NCBI RefSeq assembly: GCF_003612555.1
Contig: NZ_RAZF01000022.1
Coordinates: 1-46,951 of the forward strand
DNA: 46,951 bases
Reading direction: 5' to 3'
From: Acutalibacter sp. 1XD8-33
Lineage (GTDB): Bacteria; Bacillota; Clostridia; Oscillospirales; Acutalibacteraceae
The number at the start of each line of letters is the position of its first letter. Within the stretch, counting starts at the first letter, position 1. Both the position numbers and the translations under genes were made by a program. The notes below the pieces were generated by a model. It was not told the DNA's origin. It worked only from the letters and a program-made list of their open reading frames with translations, and searched no databases. This document shows, piece after piece, positions 7,271-14,675 of this stretch.

Positions 7271-7443
7271 GAATTATCCGGCAGGAAGCCGGACAGGGGG
7301 CAAGAATGCTCCCGGCATTTGGCAACCAGAAACACAGGCGCCCAGGGCAGGTTGCGAAAAGAATTGCAGGGGCAGAATTCATACCAGGAAGGTATGCGGT
7401 TTCTCATGAATGGGAAACATGGCATGCTTTCCTTTTTCTTTTT
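7271..7443 (+). promoter_or_regulatory. Candidate riboswitch/attenuator leader RNA
   Basis: A chain of hairpins follows the promoter: TCCGGC/GCCGGA (7277-7293, loop AGGAA), GGGGGC/GCTCCC (7296-7313), GCAACC/GGTTGC (7322-7355), and CATACC/GGTATG (7380-7396, again loop AGGAA). Then come two mutually exclusive hairpins. GTTTCTCA/TGGGAAAC (7399-7418) is an antiterminator. GGAAACAT/ATG(C)TTTCC (7413-7432), followed by TTTTTCTTTTT, is a terminator. They share bases 7413-7418, the classic layout of a transcriptional riboswitch or protein-controlled attenuator. I cannot assign a known class. The NiCo class deserves testing because the downstream operon is peptide/nickel type. Confidence 0.6.
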
Positions 7444-7572
7444 GCCGTTAAGCCCTCCCCCTGGCCCGGAAGCGCCTCGCGGTATCTCCTTTATAGCAAA
7501 TGCATCTAAAAAACAGTATCTGCCGGACTTTAAGTTTAAGACAGACGATCCTGTAAAAAGCTCTCAAAGCCC

Positions 7573-7949
7573 ATACTTTCTGAGAGTTTATATTATATGG
7601 GAGGAACGGCGCGCGGGGCAGCTTGGCGACAGGCACACAGCCGGATGGGAATTTTGGGCTGGGATACTGCGCCCAGAGCTGGCTTACTCCGGGACCCGGC
7701 CCCTTTTTCACTTGCAAAAAGGGGCCTCTTGCCGGGCTTCGCCCGTCAATTCACCACCAAAAATGCGCTTCTCAGGTGTTAAGGGCAAGACCGTGGGGCT
7801 CCGCGCCCCACACCCGCGCCAGCTTAAGACCAGCTGGACCGGTCAAAACTGTCCAGGGTAAAAGTTTCGTCCACCTTTTTAAAGGTGGTGGGGGACGAGG
7901 GGTGACCCCCCCCAGCTGCCAGAGGCCAAAACATACTCTCAGAAAGTAT
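7573..7949. mobile_element. 377-bp non-coding element with 15-bp terminal inverted repeats
   Basis: A perfect 15-bp inverted repeat (ATACTTTCTGAGAGT at 7573-7587 and its complement at 7935-7949) bounds a stretch with no convincing gene. The interior contains modules of the composite intergenic repeat (AAGGGCAAGACCGTGGGG, GGGTAAAAGTTTCGTCCACC, GCCAGAGGCCAAAACAT). It also has a unit around 7630-7690 that recurs inverted at 45055-45105. The layout resembles a MITE. No clear target-site duplication is visible. It lies between the attenuator leader and the importer genes. Confidence 0.55.
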
Positions 7950-7973
7950 CATTTTCGAAAGGAAAACGTACAC

Positions 7974-9596
7974 ATGAAGCGAAAAAATTTACTTGTACAA
8001 TTTCTTGCCATACTTATGGCGGCAGCAATGACCGCCTGCGGGAATATTCCAGAGGGCGCGGGCCCTTCCGGCTCTGCAAACACCAACGCCCCCAAGGAAC
8101 GGGACAGCGTGGTAATCGCCATTGGTTCCGAGCCGGAAACCCTGGACCCCACCCAGGGCTGGGGGCATGGAAACGCGCCCATCGTCCAGAGCACACTGGT
8201 GAAGTATACATCCCAGCTGACCTTTGAAAACGATCTGGCCACTGGCTATGAGCTGTCTCCGGATGGCCTCGTCTGGACATTCACCATCCGGGACAACGCC
8301 TTCTTTACCGACGGAGAGAAGGTCACCGCCTCCGACGTGGCCTTTACCCTGGAAACCGCAAAGGCGGCGCGGGGCTCTGTTGACCTCACCTATATGGAGA
8401 GCGCCGTGGCAAAGGACGGAGCCACGGTTGAGATCACCCTCTCCCAGCCCACCTCCATCTTTCTCAACACCCTGGCCTCTGTGGGCATTGTGCCAGAGCA
8501 CGCCTATGGAGAAGAGTACGGGCGAAGCCCGATTGGCTCCGGCCCCTACAAGTTTGTGGAGTGGAAGCCCCAGGAGCAGATCCTCTTCACCGCCAACGAG
8601 GACTATTACGGCGGCGCGCCTGCCATCAAAAACGTAGCCGTAGTCTTTATGTCCGAGGACGCGGCCCTGGCGGCGGTCCAGGCCGGCGAGGTGGACGTTG
8701 CGTACTCCTCAGCGACCCTTGGCTCCACACAGGTGGAGGGCTACCGCGTTGAGGCCATCTCCTCTGCGGACAACCGGGGCTTTACCCTGCCGGTCCTTCC
8801 CGATGAGGGCAAAACCACCGAAAGCGGCAACCCCGTGGGCAATAACGTCACCTGCAACCTGGAAATCCGCCAGGCGGCCGCCTATGCTATCGACCGCCAG
8901 CAGGTGGCCGATGTGGCGCTGAACGGCTTTGCCCGGCCCGCTTATTCAGAAAACGACGGAATGCCCTGGAATAACCCTCAAGTTAAGATCGACACAGACC
9001 CGGATTACGCCAGAAGGCTTTTGGCAGACGCCGGGTGGTCTGATACGGACGGCGACGGCATTGTGGAAAAAGACGGTCTGAAGGCGGAGTTTACCTGCGT
9101 CTATCCCTCCGGCGATTCCGTCCGCCAGGCTGTGGCCATGGCCGCCGCCCAGCAGGTGGAAGCCGTTGGCATCAAAATCAACGTGGAGGGCGTCAGCTGG
9201 GACGAGCTTGCCCGGCGCATGTTCTCCGACGCGGTCATGATGGGCTGGGGGTCCTCCATCCCCAACGAAACCTACTATCTATACCGCTCCGAGGGCGCTC
9301 TGCTGGACGACTTCTACAACCCAGAGGGATACCAGAGCGAAACCACCGACAGCTATCTCCGCGCCGCCATGGAAGCCCTTACCCCGGAAGAGGCCAACGA
9401 AAGCTGGAAAAAAGTCCAGTGGGACGGTACGACCGGCACAGCCATGCAAGGGGAGTGCCCCTGGGTCTGGATCGTCAACCTGGACCATGTGACCTATATC
9501 CGGGAGGGCCTCTCCATTGGGGAACAGCCCCTCCACGGCCATGGCCACGGCCTGCCGCTGATCCAGAATCTCCAGGAATGGGCCTGGACAGCATGA
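7974..9596 (+). CDS. ABC transporter substrate-binding lipoprotein (peptide/nickel, SBP_bac_5)
   Basis: This 540-aa extracytoplasmic binding protein is the likely first gene of a five-gene importer. The signal peptide ends in a lipobox-like AMTAC with lipidated C22, so the protein is anchored to the outer face of the membrane. The mature part shows family 5 landmarks: GSEPETLDP near 52, ATGYELSPDGLVWTF, and GSGPYKFVEWKP. A histidine-rich HGHGHG lies near the C-terminus, where some relatives also carry histidines; this may hint at a metal or metal-chelate ligand but does not prove it. ATG 7974 follows AAAGGAAAA; the longer open frame to 7623 only reads through the repeat. Confidence 0.88.
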   Translation: MKRKNLLVQFLAILMAAAMTACGNIPEGAGPSGSANTNAPKERDSVVIAIGSEPETLDPTQGWGHGNAPIVQSTLVKYTSQLTFENDLATGYELSPDGLVWTFTIRDNAFFTDGEKVTASDVAFTLETAKAARGSVDLTYMESAVAKDGATVEITLSQPTSIFLNTLASVGIVPEHAYGEEYGRSPIGSGPYKFVEWKPQEQILFTANEDYYGGAPAIKNVAVVFMSEDAALAAVQAGEVDVAYSSATLGSTQVEGYRVEAISSADNRGFTLPVLPDEGKTTESGNPVGNNVTCNLEIRQAAAYAIDRQQVADVALNGFARPAYSENDGMPWNNPQVKIDTDPDYARRLLADAGWSDTDGDGIVEKDGLKAEFTCVYPSGDSVRQAVAMAAAQQVEAVGIKINVEGVSWDELARRMFSDAVMMGWGSSIPNETYYLYRSEGALLDDFYNPEGYQSETTDSYLRAAMEALTPEEANESWKKVQWDGTTGTAMQGECPWVWIVNLDHVTYIREGLSIGEQPLHGHGHGLPLIQNLQEWAWTA

Positions 9597-9625
9597 GGGA
9601 TTGGGGAAGGAAACGGGGTGTAACC

Positions 9626-10621
9626 ATGAAAGGAACTTTAAAACGGCTGGCCAGAGTCTTTGTGGGCTATGGCATAAAAATTCTCTCGCTGCTGCTTGCC
9701 GTGAGCGTCATCTCCTTTACCCTTGTAAGCGCCTCTCCGGTGGACCCGGTGCAGCAGTACATTCTGGGGCTGGGGACAGCGGTATCCCCGGAACAGCGCG
9801 CTGAAATCGAGAGCTACTGGGGGGTCCACGAGCCTCCGGCGGAACGGTATCTCACCTGGCTCTCCCAGGTTCTGCGGGGGAATCTGGGAGAGTCCGCCAT
9901 CTTCCGCAGGCCGGTTGCGGATATCATCGGCGAACGCTTTGTCAACTCCCTGGCCCTCATGCTCTGCGCCTGGGTCTTGGCCGGAATCACCGGCTTCGCG
10001 CTGGGCTGCGTGATGGGCATGTATCAGGGCCGCCTGCCGGACAGGCTCCTAAAAAAAGCCTGTTATGTCCTCAGCTCTGTGCCCACGTTCTGGCTGGGGC
10101 TCGTGTTCCTGCTGGTGTTTTCCGTGTGGCTGAAATGGTTCCCCATTGGCTTTTCCTCTCCGGTGGGCGTGCTCAGCCGGGAGGTCACCCTTTGGCAAAA
10201 GCTCCACCATTTGGCCCTGCCCGCCTTTACCCTGAGCTTCCTATCCTTTGCCAATATTGCCCTGCATACCCGCCAGAAGCTGGTTGATGTGCTGAACAGC
10301 GAGTATGTGCTCTTCGCGAAGGCCAGGGGCGAGGGGCCCTTCACCATACTCCGCCGTCACGGCCTGCGGAATATCCTGCTTCCCGCGCTGACCTTACAGT
10401 TCGCCTCCTTCGCGGAGCTGTTCGGCGGCTCGGTTCTGGCGGAAAACGTGTTCAGCTATCCGGGGCTGGGCAGCGCCGTGTCCGCTGCCGGATTGCAGGG
10501 AGATGTCCCCCTGCTGCTGGGCATAACGCTGTTCTCCGCCCTGTTCGTCTGCGCGGGGAATCTAATCGCCAATCTGCTCTATGGGGCCGTCGACCCCCAA
10601 ATCCGGGAGGTGGGAAAGTGA
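9626..10621 (+). CDS. ABC transporter permease, DppB/NikB type
   Basis: This 331-aa integral membrane permease has an N-terminal transmembrane segment at about 14-34. A BPD_transp_1 domain follows with several hydrophobic helices. The permease EAA-like loop is seen as ARGEGPFTILRRHGLRN, and the C-terminus VDPQIR is typical of DppB/NikB. It should form the channel with the downstream permease. ATG 9626 is 29 bases after the binding-protein stop, with GGAAACGGGG upstream. Its stop overlaps the next start as GTGA, so the two permeases are translationally coupled. Confidence 0.9.
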   Translation: MKGTLKRLARVFVGYGIKILSLLLAVSVISFTLVSASPVDPVQQYILGLGTAVSPEQRAEIESYWGVHEPPAERYLTWLSQVLRGNLGESAIFRRPVADIIGERFVNSLALMLCAWVLAGITGFALGCVMGMYQGRLPDRLLKKACYVLSSVPTFWLGLVFLLVFSVWLKWFPIGFSSPVGVLSREVTLWQKLHHLALPAFTLSFLSFANIALHTRQKLVDVLNSEYVLFAKARGEGPFTILRRHGLRNILLPALTLQFASFAELFGGSVLAENVFSYPGLGSAVSAAGLQGDVPLLLGITLFSALFVCAGNLIANLLYGAVDPQIREVGK

Positions 10622-11442
10622 AACAGGCGAACCGCCGGACAAAACTTGTGGTCCTCACGGCGGCAATGGTCCTTGTGCTGGCCGTCATCTACGCCTGCGG
10701 CATCCTGATTCCGGAGGAAGCGGCGGCGGGGAGCTTTCTGAACGCCAAGCTCCCCCCCAGCCTCCGGCACCCCTTTGGCACAGACGCTCTGGGCCGGGAC
10801 CTCTTTCTACGCACGCTGAAAGGCCTGTCCGTGAGCATGACCATCGGCCTGGCCGCTTCCGCCATCAGCGCCGTGATCGCCGTGCTGGTGGGCGCTGCCT
10901 CCGCTGCCGGCTCCAGAGGGGTGGACGCTGTGCTCAACTGGCTCATTGATCTGGTGATGGGCGTCCCTCACACAATCTTGATTCTATTGATCTCCTTTGC
11001 CCTGGGGCGGGGGCTGAACGGTTTGCTGGCCGGCATTGCCGCCACCCATTGGTGCAGCCTGGCCCGGCTGATCAGAGGTGAGGTTTTACAGCTGCGCTCC
11101 CAGCAGTATGTGGCTGTGTCCCGTAGGCTAGGAAAGTCCAGCGGCTGGATCATGCTCTATCATCTTCTCCCCCACCTGGCCCCCCAGTTCGTTGTGGGGC
11201 TGGTTTTAATGTTCCCCCACGCGATCCTCCATGAGGCCTCCATCTCCTTTCTGGGGTTCGGACTGCCCCCGGAGCAACCGGCCATCGGCATCATTTTGGC
11301 GGAGAGTATGCGCTACCTCTCTGCGGGGATGTGGTGGATGGCGGTGCTGCCGGGCCTGACGCTGGTATCGATTGTGCTGCTGGTGGACAAGGCGGGAGAG
11401 CACCTGAAAACGCTTCTGGATCCCTACAGCGCCCAGGAGTAA
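10618..11442 (+). CDS. ABC transporter permease, DppC/NikC type
   Basis: This 274-aa second permease carries the DppC/NikC hallmarks: HPFGTDALGRDLF shortly after the first membrane segment, then five or so hydrophobic helices. Its cytoplasmic loop is YVAVSRRLGKSSGWIMLYHLLPH. The C-terminal WWMAVLPGLTL pattern is also typical. The GTG start at 10618 overlaps the preceding stop codon by four bases. It should pair with the upstream permease to form the transmembrane core of the importer. Confidence 0.9.
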   Translation: MKQANRRTKLVVLTAAMVLVLAVIYACGILIPEEAAAGSFLNAKLPPSLRHPFGTDALGRDLFLRTLKGLSVSMTIGLAASAISAVIAVLVGAASAAGSRGVDAVLNWLIDLVMGVPHTILILLISFALGRGLNGLLAGIAATHWCSLARLIRGEVLQLRSQQYVAVSRRLGKSSGWIMLYHLLPHLAPQFVVGLVLMFPHAILHEASISFLGFGLPPEQPAIGIILAESMRYLSAGMWWMAVLPGLTLVSIVLLVDKAGEHLKTLLDPYSAQE

Positions 11443-11461
11443 TTGCAGAAAGGAATACAGC

Positions 11462-12391
11462 ATGGAACAGACAAGAAAAGCCCTGCTTGAAATGCGGAAC
11501 ATATCCGTTTCTTTCCGCATGTATGGCCGCGGCCTGGAGCAGACGGACCTGCGAGTCATCTCTGACCTGCATTTGACGGTATACCCCGGAGAAATCGTCG
11601 CTATCGCGGGTTCCTCTGGCTCTGGGAAAAGCCTGCTGGCCTCTGCCATTCTGGGCATCCTTCCCCCCAACGCGGCGGTGCGGGGGGATCTCCAATATAA
11701 AGGGGAGGCGCTTACGCCAGAGCGGCAAAAGTGGATTCGGGGCAGGGAGATCGCCCTGGTTCCCCAGTCCGTGGCCTATCTTGACCCTCTGATGAAAGTG
11801 GGCCCCCAGACCGACGGGTACTATAAGCCCACAAAAAAAAGGAGAATGCTGTTTGAACGGCTCCAGCTTCCGGCCTCTGTAGAGCGGCTCTACCCCTTCC
11901 AGCTCTCCGGCGGCATGGCAAGGCGGGTGCTGGTGTCCACCGCCCTGGTCACCGGCGCGCGGCTTATCATCGCGGACGAGCCTACGCCTGGCATGAGCAT
12001 AGAACAGGCCTTGGAGGCTCTTCGAATGTTCCGGGAGATGGCGGACGAGGGGAAGAGCGTTATTCTCATCACCCACGACATTGACCTGGCGGTTGAGTTT
12101 GCGGACCGGGTGGCCGTGTTTTACGCCGGGACCACAGTGGAGACAGCCCCCGCCTCCGACTTCAAGGCGGGACCCGAGGCCTTGCGGCATCCCTATTCCA
12201 AGGCCTTATGGAAGGCCCTGCCCCAAAACGGATTCGAGCCGATACCGGGTTTCCAGCCCTATGCGGGCAACCTTCCGGAGGGCTGTCTCTTCGCCCCGCG
12301 CTGCCCTTACAAGACAGAGCAATGCGAAAAACAGGTTCCCCCTATGCTTGAAATCCGAGGGGGAGAAGCGAGGTGCTTTCATGGCGCTTGA
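11462..12391 (+). CDS. ABC transporter ATP-binding protein, DppD/NikD type
   Basis: This 309-aa ATPase energises the importer. Walker A is GSSGSGKS (50-57), the Q-loop Q102 is in VPQSVAYLDPL, and the signature LSGGM is at 148-152. Walker B is LIIADE (168-173), followed by the D-loop region, and the switch histidine is H205. The C-terminal oligopeptide-type cysteine box (FAPRCPYKTEQCEKQVPP, then RCF) is present, as in family members that bind an Fe-S cluster or metal there. After DEPT the usual L-D is replaced by PGMSI. The start has AAAGGAA upstream. It overlaps the next gene by 11 bases. Confidence 0.9.
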   Translation: MEQTRKALLEMRNISVSFRMYGRGLEQTDLRVISDLHLTVYPGEIVAIAGSSGSGKSLLASAILGILPPNAAVRGDLQYKGEALTPERQKWIRGREIALVPQSVAYLDPLMKVGPQTDGYYKPTKKRRMLFERLQLPASVERLYPFQLSGGMARRVLVSTALVTGARLIIADEPTPGMSIEQALEALRMFREMADEGKSVILITHDIDLAVEFADRVAVFYAGTTVETAPASDFKAGPEALRHPYSKALWKALPQNGFEPIPGFQPYAGNLPEGCLFAPRCPYKTEQCEKQVPPMLEIRGGEARCFHGA

Positions 12392-12983
12392 AGCCAAAAA
12401 CGTGGATTTCCGCTATGGGCGCAACCAGCCGTGGATCTTGAAAGACCAGTGCCTGAAGATCGGCAAGGGGGAACGGCTGGCGGTGTTCGCCCCAAGCGGA
12501 TATGGCAAAACCACCCTGGCCATGCTTCTGGCCGGGTATCTGGAGCCAATCAATGGGCAGGTCCTGCTGGACGAAATCCCCCTGCCGAAAAAGGGAGCCT
12601 GTCCCGTACAGCTGATCTGCCAGCACCCGGAAAAAGCGGTCAACCCCCGATGGCGCTTGAGGCGGGTCCTGGAAGAGAGCGGGCCGCTTCGGGAAGATCT
12701 CCTGGAGGCGCTGGGCATCCAGCGAGCGTGGCTTGCTCGTTTTCCCAGGGAGCTCTCCGGCGGGGAGCTCCAGCGCTTTTGCGTGGCCCGGGCGCTGACG
12801 AGCGGCGGGGACTATCTCATCTGCGACGAGATCAGCGCCATGCTGGATGGGATTACCCAGGCGCAGATCTGGAACGTGGTTTTGGAAGAGGCTGAGAAGC
12901 GAAGCCTGGGCCTGATCGCCATAACGCATAACCGACGCCTTGCAGGAAGGATCGCGTCCAGGATCCTGGATCTATCCGTATAG
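12381..12983 (+). CDS. ABC transporter ATP-binding protein, short DppF/NikE type
   Basis: This 200-aa second ATPase is shorter than usual DppF/NikE proteins (about 250-330 aa) because it lacks the C-terminal oligopeptide extension. Walker A is APSGYGKT (37-44), with alanine where glycine is usual. The signature is LSGGE (125-129), Walker B is YLICDE (145-150), and the switch histidine is H183 in ITHN. The protein probably forms a heterodimer with the preceding ATPase. Start 12381 lies inside the upstream coding end, in another frame, after GAAGCGAGG. All catalytic motifs are present, so a working enzyme is likely. Confidence 0.88.
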   Translation: MALEAKNVDFRYGRNQPWILKDQCLKIGKGERLAVFAPSGYGKTTLAMLLAGYLEPINGQVLLDEIPLPKKGACPVQLICQHPEKAVNPRWRLRRVLEESGPLREDLLEALGIQRAWLARFPRELSGGELQRFCVARALTSGGDYLICDEISAMLDGITQAQIWNVVLEEAEKRSLGLIAITHNRRLAGRIASRILDLSV

Positions 12984-13030
12984 CCGTATCCTCCTGGGCA
13001 GGGCCTTCCGGCATTATAAAACGGCCAAAC

Positions 13031-13077
13031 GAAAACCGGTTGGGAAAAGACAGTTCCTTTTTCCCAGCCGGTTTCTA
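13031..13077 (+). terminator. Hairpin terminator after the importer operon
   Basis: AAACCGGTTGGGAAAA pairs with TTTTTCCCAGCCGGTTT (one mismatch, loop about 9 nt). It lies 48 bases after the last importer gene and is followed by a weak T run. Confidence 0.65.
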
Positions 13078-13183
13078 TACTTTACTAAAAGACAAGTGTG
13101 TAAAACCACATTCTTATAAAAAAGTATACTTTATCTAGCTGATCGTGTGCGTAACCGCTGACTATCAGAAAGTATGAGAAGCC

Positions 13184-13222
13184 GGGGCAGGACAGACCGC
13201 AATGGTTTGCCCTGCCCTTTTA
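13184..13222 (+). terminator. Second hairpin terminator
   Basis: GGGCAGG (13185-13191) pairs with CCTGCCC (13211-13217) and TTTTA follows. The remaining 12984-13300 gap holds no gene. A palindrome AAAGTATACTTT at about 13120 recurs near 46327. Confidence 0.5.
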
Positions 13223-13300
13223 TACGATACAGCCAATTAACTTGAAAACGTCTTTCAAGCCCTATGGTGAATGAACTATTCATAAGCCGGGATTTGTTCC

Positions 13301-13885
13301 TCATAATACTTTTTCGTTTGCGTGAGCGTAGTAGATGATTTTAGGGTGATAGCTCATAATGCATTTCCAATCGCTTTCCAATTTTTCATTCCCGTCATAG
13401 GCATCAAGGTATTCGATCGGTTCTAAATCTCCCACAAAACAAGTTCCATTATCCAAAATCAAGGATATGCTGTCCGCGCTATGGCTTGGGGTGGATACGA
13501 TTTCTCCCGCAATGCCTATGTTTTCAAGAAATTCCCGGTTGTTATTCCTGTTGATACTGACGGAATTTCCGACATGGATGGGCTCATACTGTAACCGCTT
13601 GTCCCTTCTGAAAATCTCGTCCGCGAAATGAACATGGGCCTTCTGCGTATCCATCAGCAAAAGTTTGATTCCTTGCCCCATTAGCTCGCTTATTAAGCCC
13701 ATATGGTCGGGATGGTAGTGCGTTGCCAGAACATAAGAAATATCGCGGGTTTTAATATTGTGTTCCTTTATTGCCCTATAAAATGCGGGCAACGTTCCGG
13801 CAAGGTCAGTATCAATCAGCAAGCCACCGCCTGTTCCTCGGATGAAGAATGTGTTTGTATTGCCATATTTCAACTTTCTTATCAC
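13301..13885 (-). CDS. MBL-fold metallo-hydrolase
   Basis: This 194-aa metallo-beta-lactamase-fold protein has the metal-binding HxHxDH motif as H56-x-H58-x-D60-H61 (THYHPDH). H135 (TPSHSADS) and D153 (VGDLEP) complete most of a two-metal site. The substrate is unknown. It resembles glyoxalase II/lactonase-like hydrolases in general outline. The GTG start at 13885 is supported by GAGGTGA seven bases upstream. Base composition is visibly more AT-rich than the surrounding genes, with many AAT, ATA and AAA codons, which suggests recent acquisition. It stands alone between the importer terminators and the tetR gene. Confidence 0.85.
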   Translation of the reverse strand: MIRKLKYGNTNTFFIRGTGGGLLIDTDLAGTLPAFYRAIKEHNIKTRDISYVLATHYHPDHMGLISELMGQGIKLLLMDTQKAHVHFADEIFRRDKRLQYEPIHVGNSVSINRNNNREFLENIGIAGEIVSTPSHSADSISLILDNGTCFVGDLEPIEYLDAYDGNEKLESDWKCIMSYHPKIIYYAHANEKVL

Positions 13886-13924
13886 AAAATCACCTCTATA
13901 ACATCCGATCTGCCGTCCGGAAGC

Positions 13925-14527
13925 TCACTCGGGAAACACCTGTCCCCCGGACCAGGTGTTCAGCAGGGAGTTGGGGCCGTATTCCCGCAGAAGAATTTCG
14001 TAGAGCTCGTGGGGGGTCTCTTTGCAGTTTCCCAGCAGCCAAGCGGCCAGCAGGGAGGTCATGCCCGCCGTGAAAAAGGTGAAGTGGTAAGCAGCCTCCC
14101 CAGGGACGCCATACCCCATGTCCGCCTCCCGGATCTTTTTGATCTCCTCCTGGAAGGGGGCGTTCATCATCTCAATCAGATGGGAGGCCTGGCTCATCTC
14201 GTGCAAGTACAACAGGTAAAACTCCTTGTATTCCTCCACAAACTGGAAAACGCCCTCCACCGCCATCTGAAAGCCCCTGCCCAGTATAAACGCGTTTCGG
14301 ATCCGCTCTTGGCACATCTCCGCCATGTGGATCTCCACCTTCTCAAAGAGGTCGTACACGTCCATATAGTGGGCGTAGAAGGTGGAGCGGTTGATCCCCG
14401 CCGTCTCGCAGATTTCCCGCACGGTGATCTTGCTGACCGGCTTCCCCCTCATGACCATGCATTGAAAGGCCGCGCGGATGATGGCCTCGTCCGTGTCCCG
14501 GGAGCGCTTGTTGTTGGGCTTGTTCAT
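13925..14527 (-). CDS. TetR/AcrR family transcriptional regulator
   Basis: This 200-aa repressor-type regulator has an N-terminal helix-turn-helix (about 12-60) in KITVREICETAGINRSTFYAHY, a classic TetR recognition helix. The C-terminal part is a ligand-binding domain like the TetR_C_7 or YfiR group. ATG 14527 has AGGAG upstream; the longer frame to 14590 runs through the operator and is rejected. It is divergent from the MATE exporter, and a 20-bp inverted repeat lies between them. The likely role is drug- or metabolite-responsive repression of the exporter and of itself. Confidence 0.9.
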   Translation of the reverse strand: MNKPNNKRSRDTDEAIIRAAFQCMVMRGKPVSKITVREICETAGINRSTFYAHYMDVYDLFEKVEIHMAEMCQERIRNAFILGRGFQMAVEGVFQFVEEYKEFYLLYLHEMSQASHLIEMMNAPFQEEIKKIREADMGYGVPGEAAYHFTFFTAGMTSLLAAWLLGNCKETPHELYEILLREYGPNSLLNTWSGGQVFPE

Positions 14528-14553
14528 AGGGATTCTCCTCTGCTTTAATATCA

Positions 14554-14573
14554 CAATACTTATTGTTGTATTG
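14554..14573. promoter_or_regulatory. Putative TetR operator
   Basis: The perfect inverted repeat CAATAC-8 nt-GTATTG lies between the divergent tetR and MATE genes. It ends five bases before the MATE -35 box and should cover the tetR promoter region, which fits coordinate repression. Confidence 0.65.
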
Positions 14574-14577
14574 ATGG

Positions 14578-14606
14578 TTGAAGCCAACACCTGTCGGTAT
14601 TATACT
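14578..14606 (+). promoter_or_regulatory. Promoter of the MATE exporter
   Basis: The -35 TTGAAG (14578-14583), a 17-bp spacer and the -10 TATACT (14601-14606) lie 69 bases before the MATE start codon. Confidence 0.7.
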
Positions 14607-14675
14607 ATACTCATAACAAAAAGACAAGTGCCGGAATCATAAAATTCCGGCGCGGCGGCGAAAGGAGAAGCCAAG

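Noticed and set aside
7271-7443. Cobalamin, TPP, SAM or T-box leader
   Set aside because: None of their fixed core sequences is present, so the leader is left unassigned.
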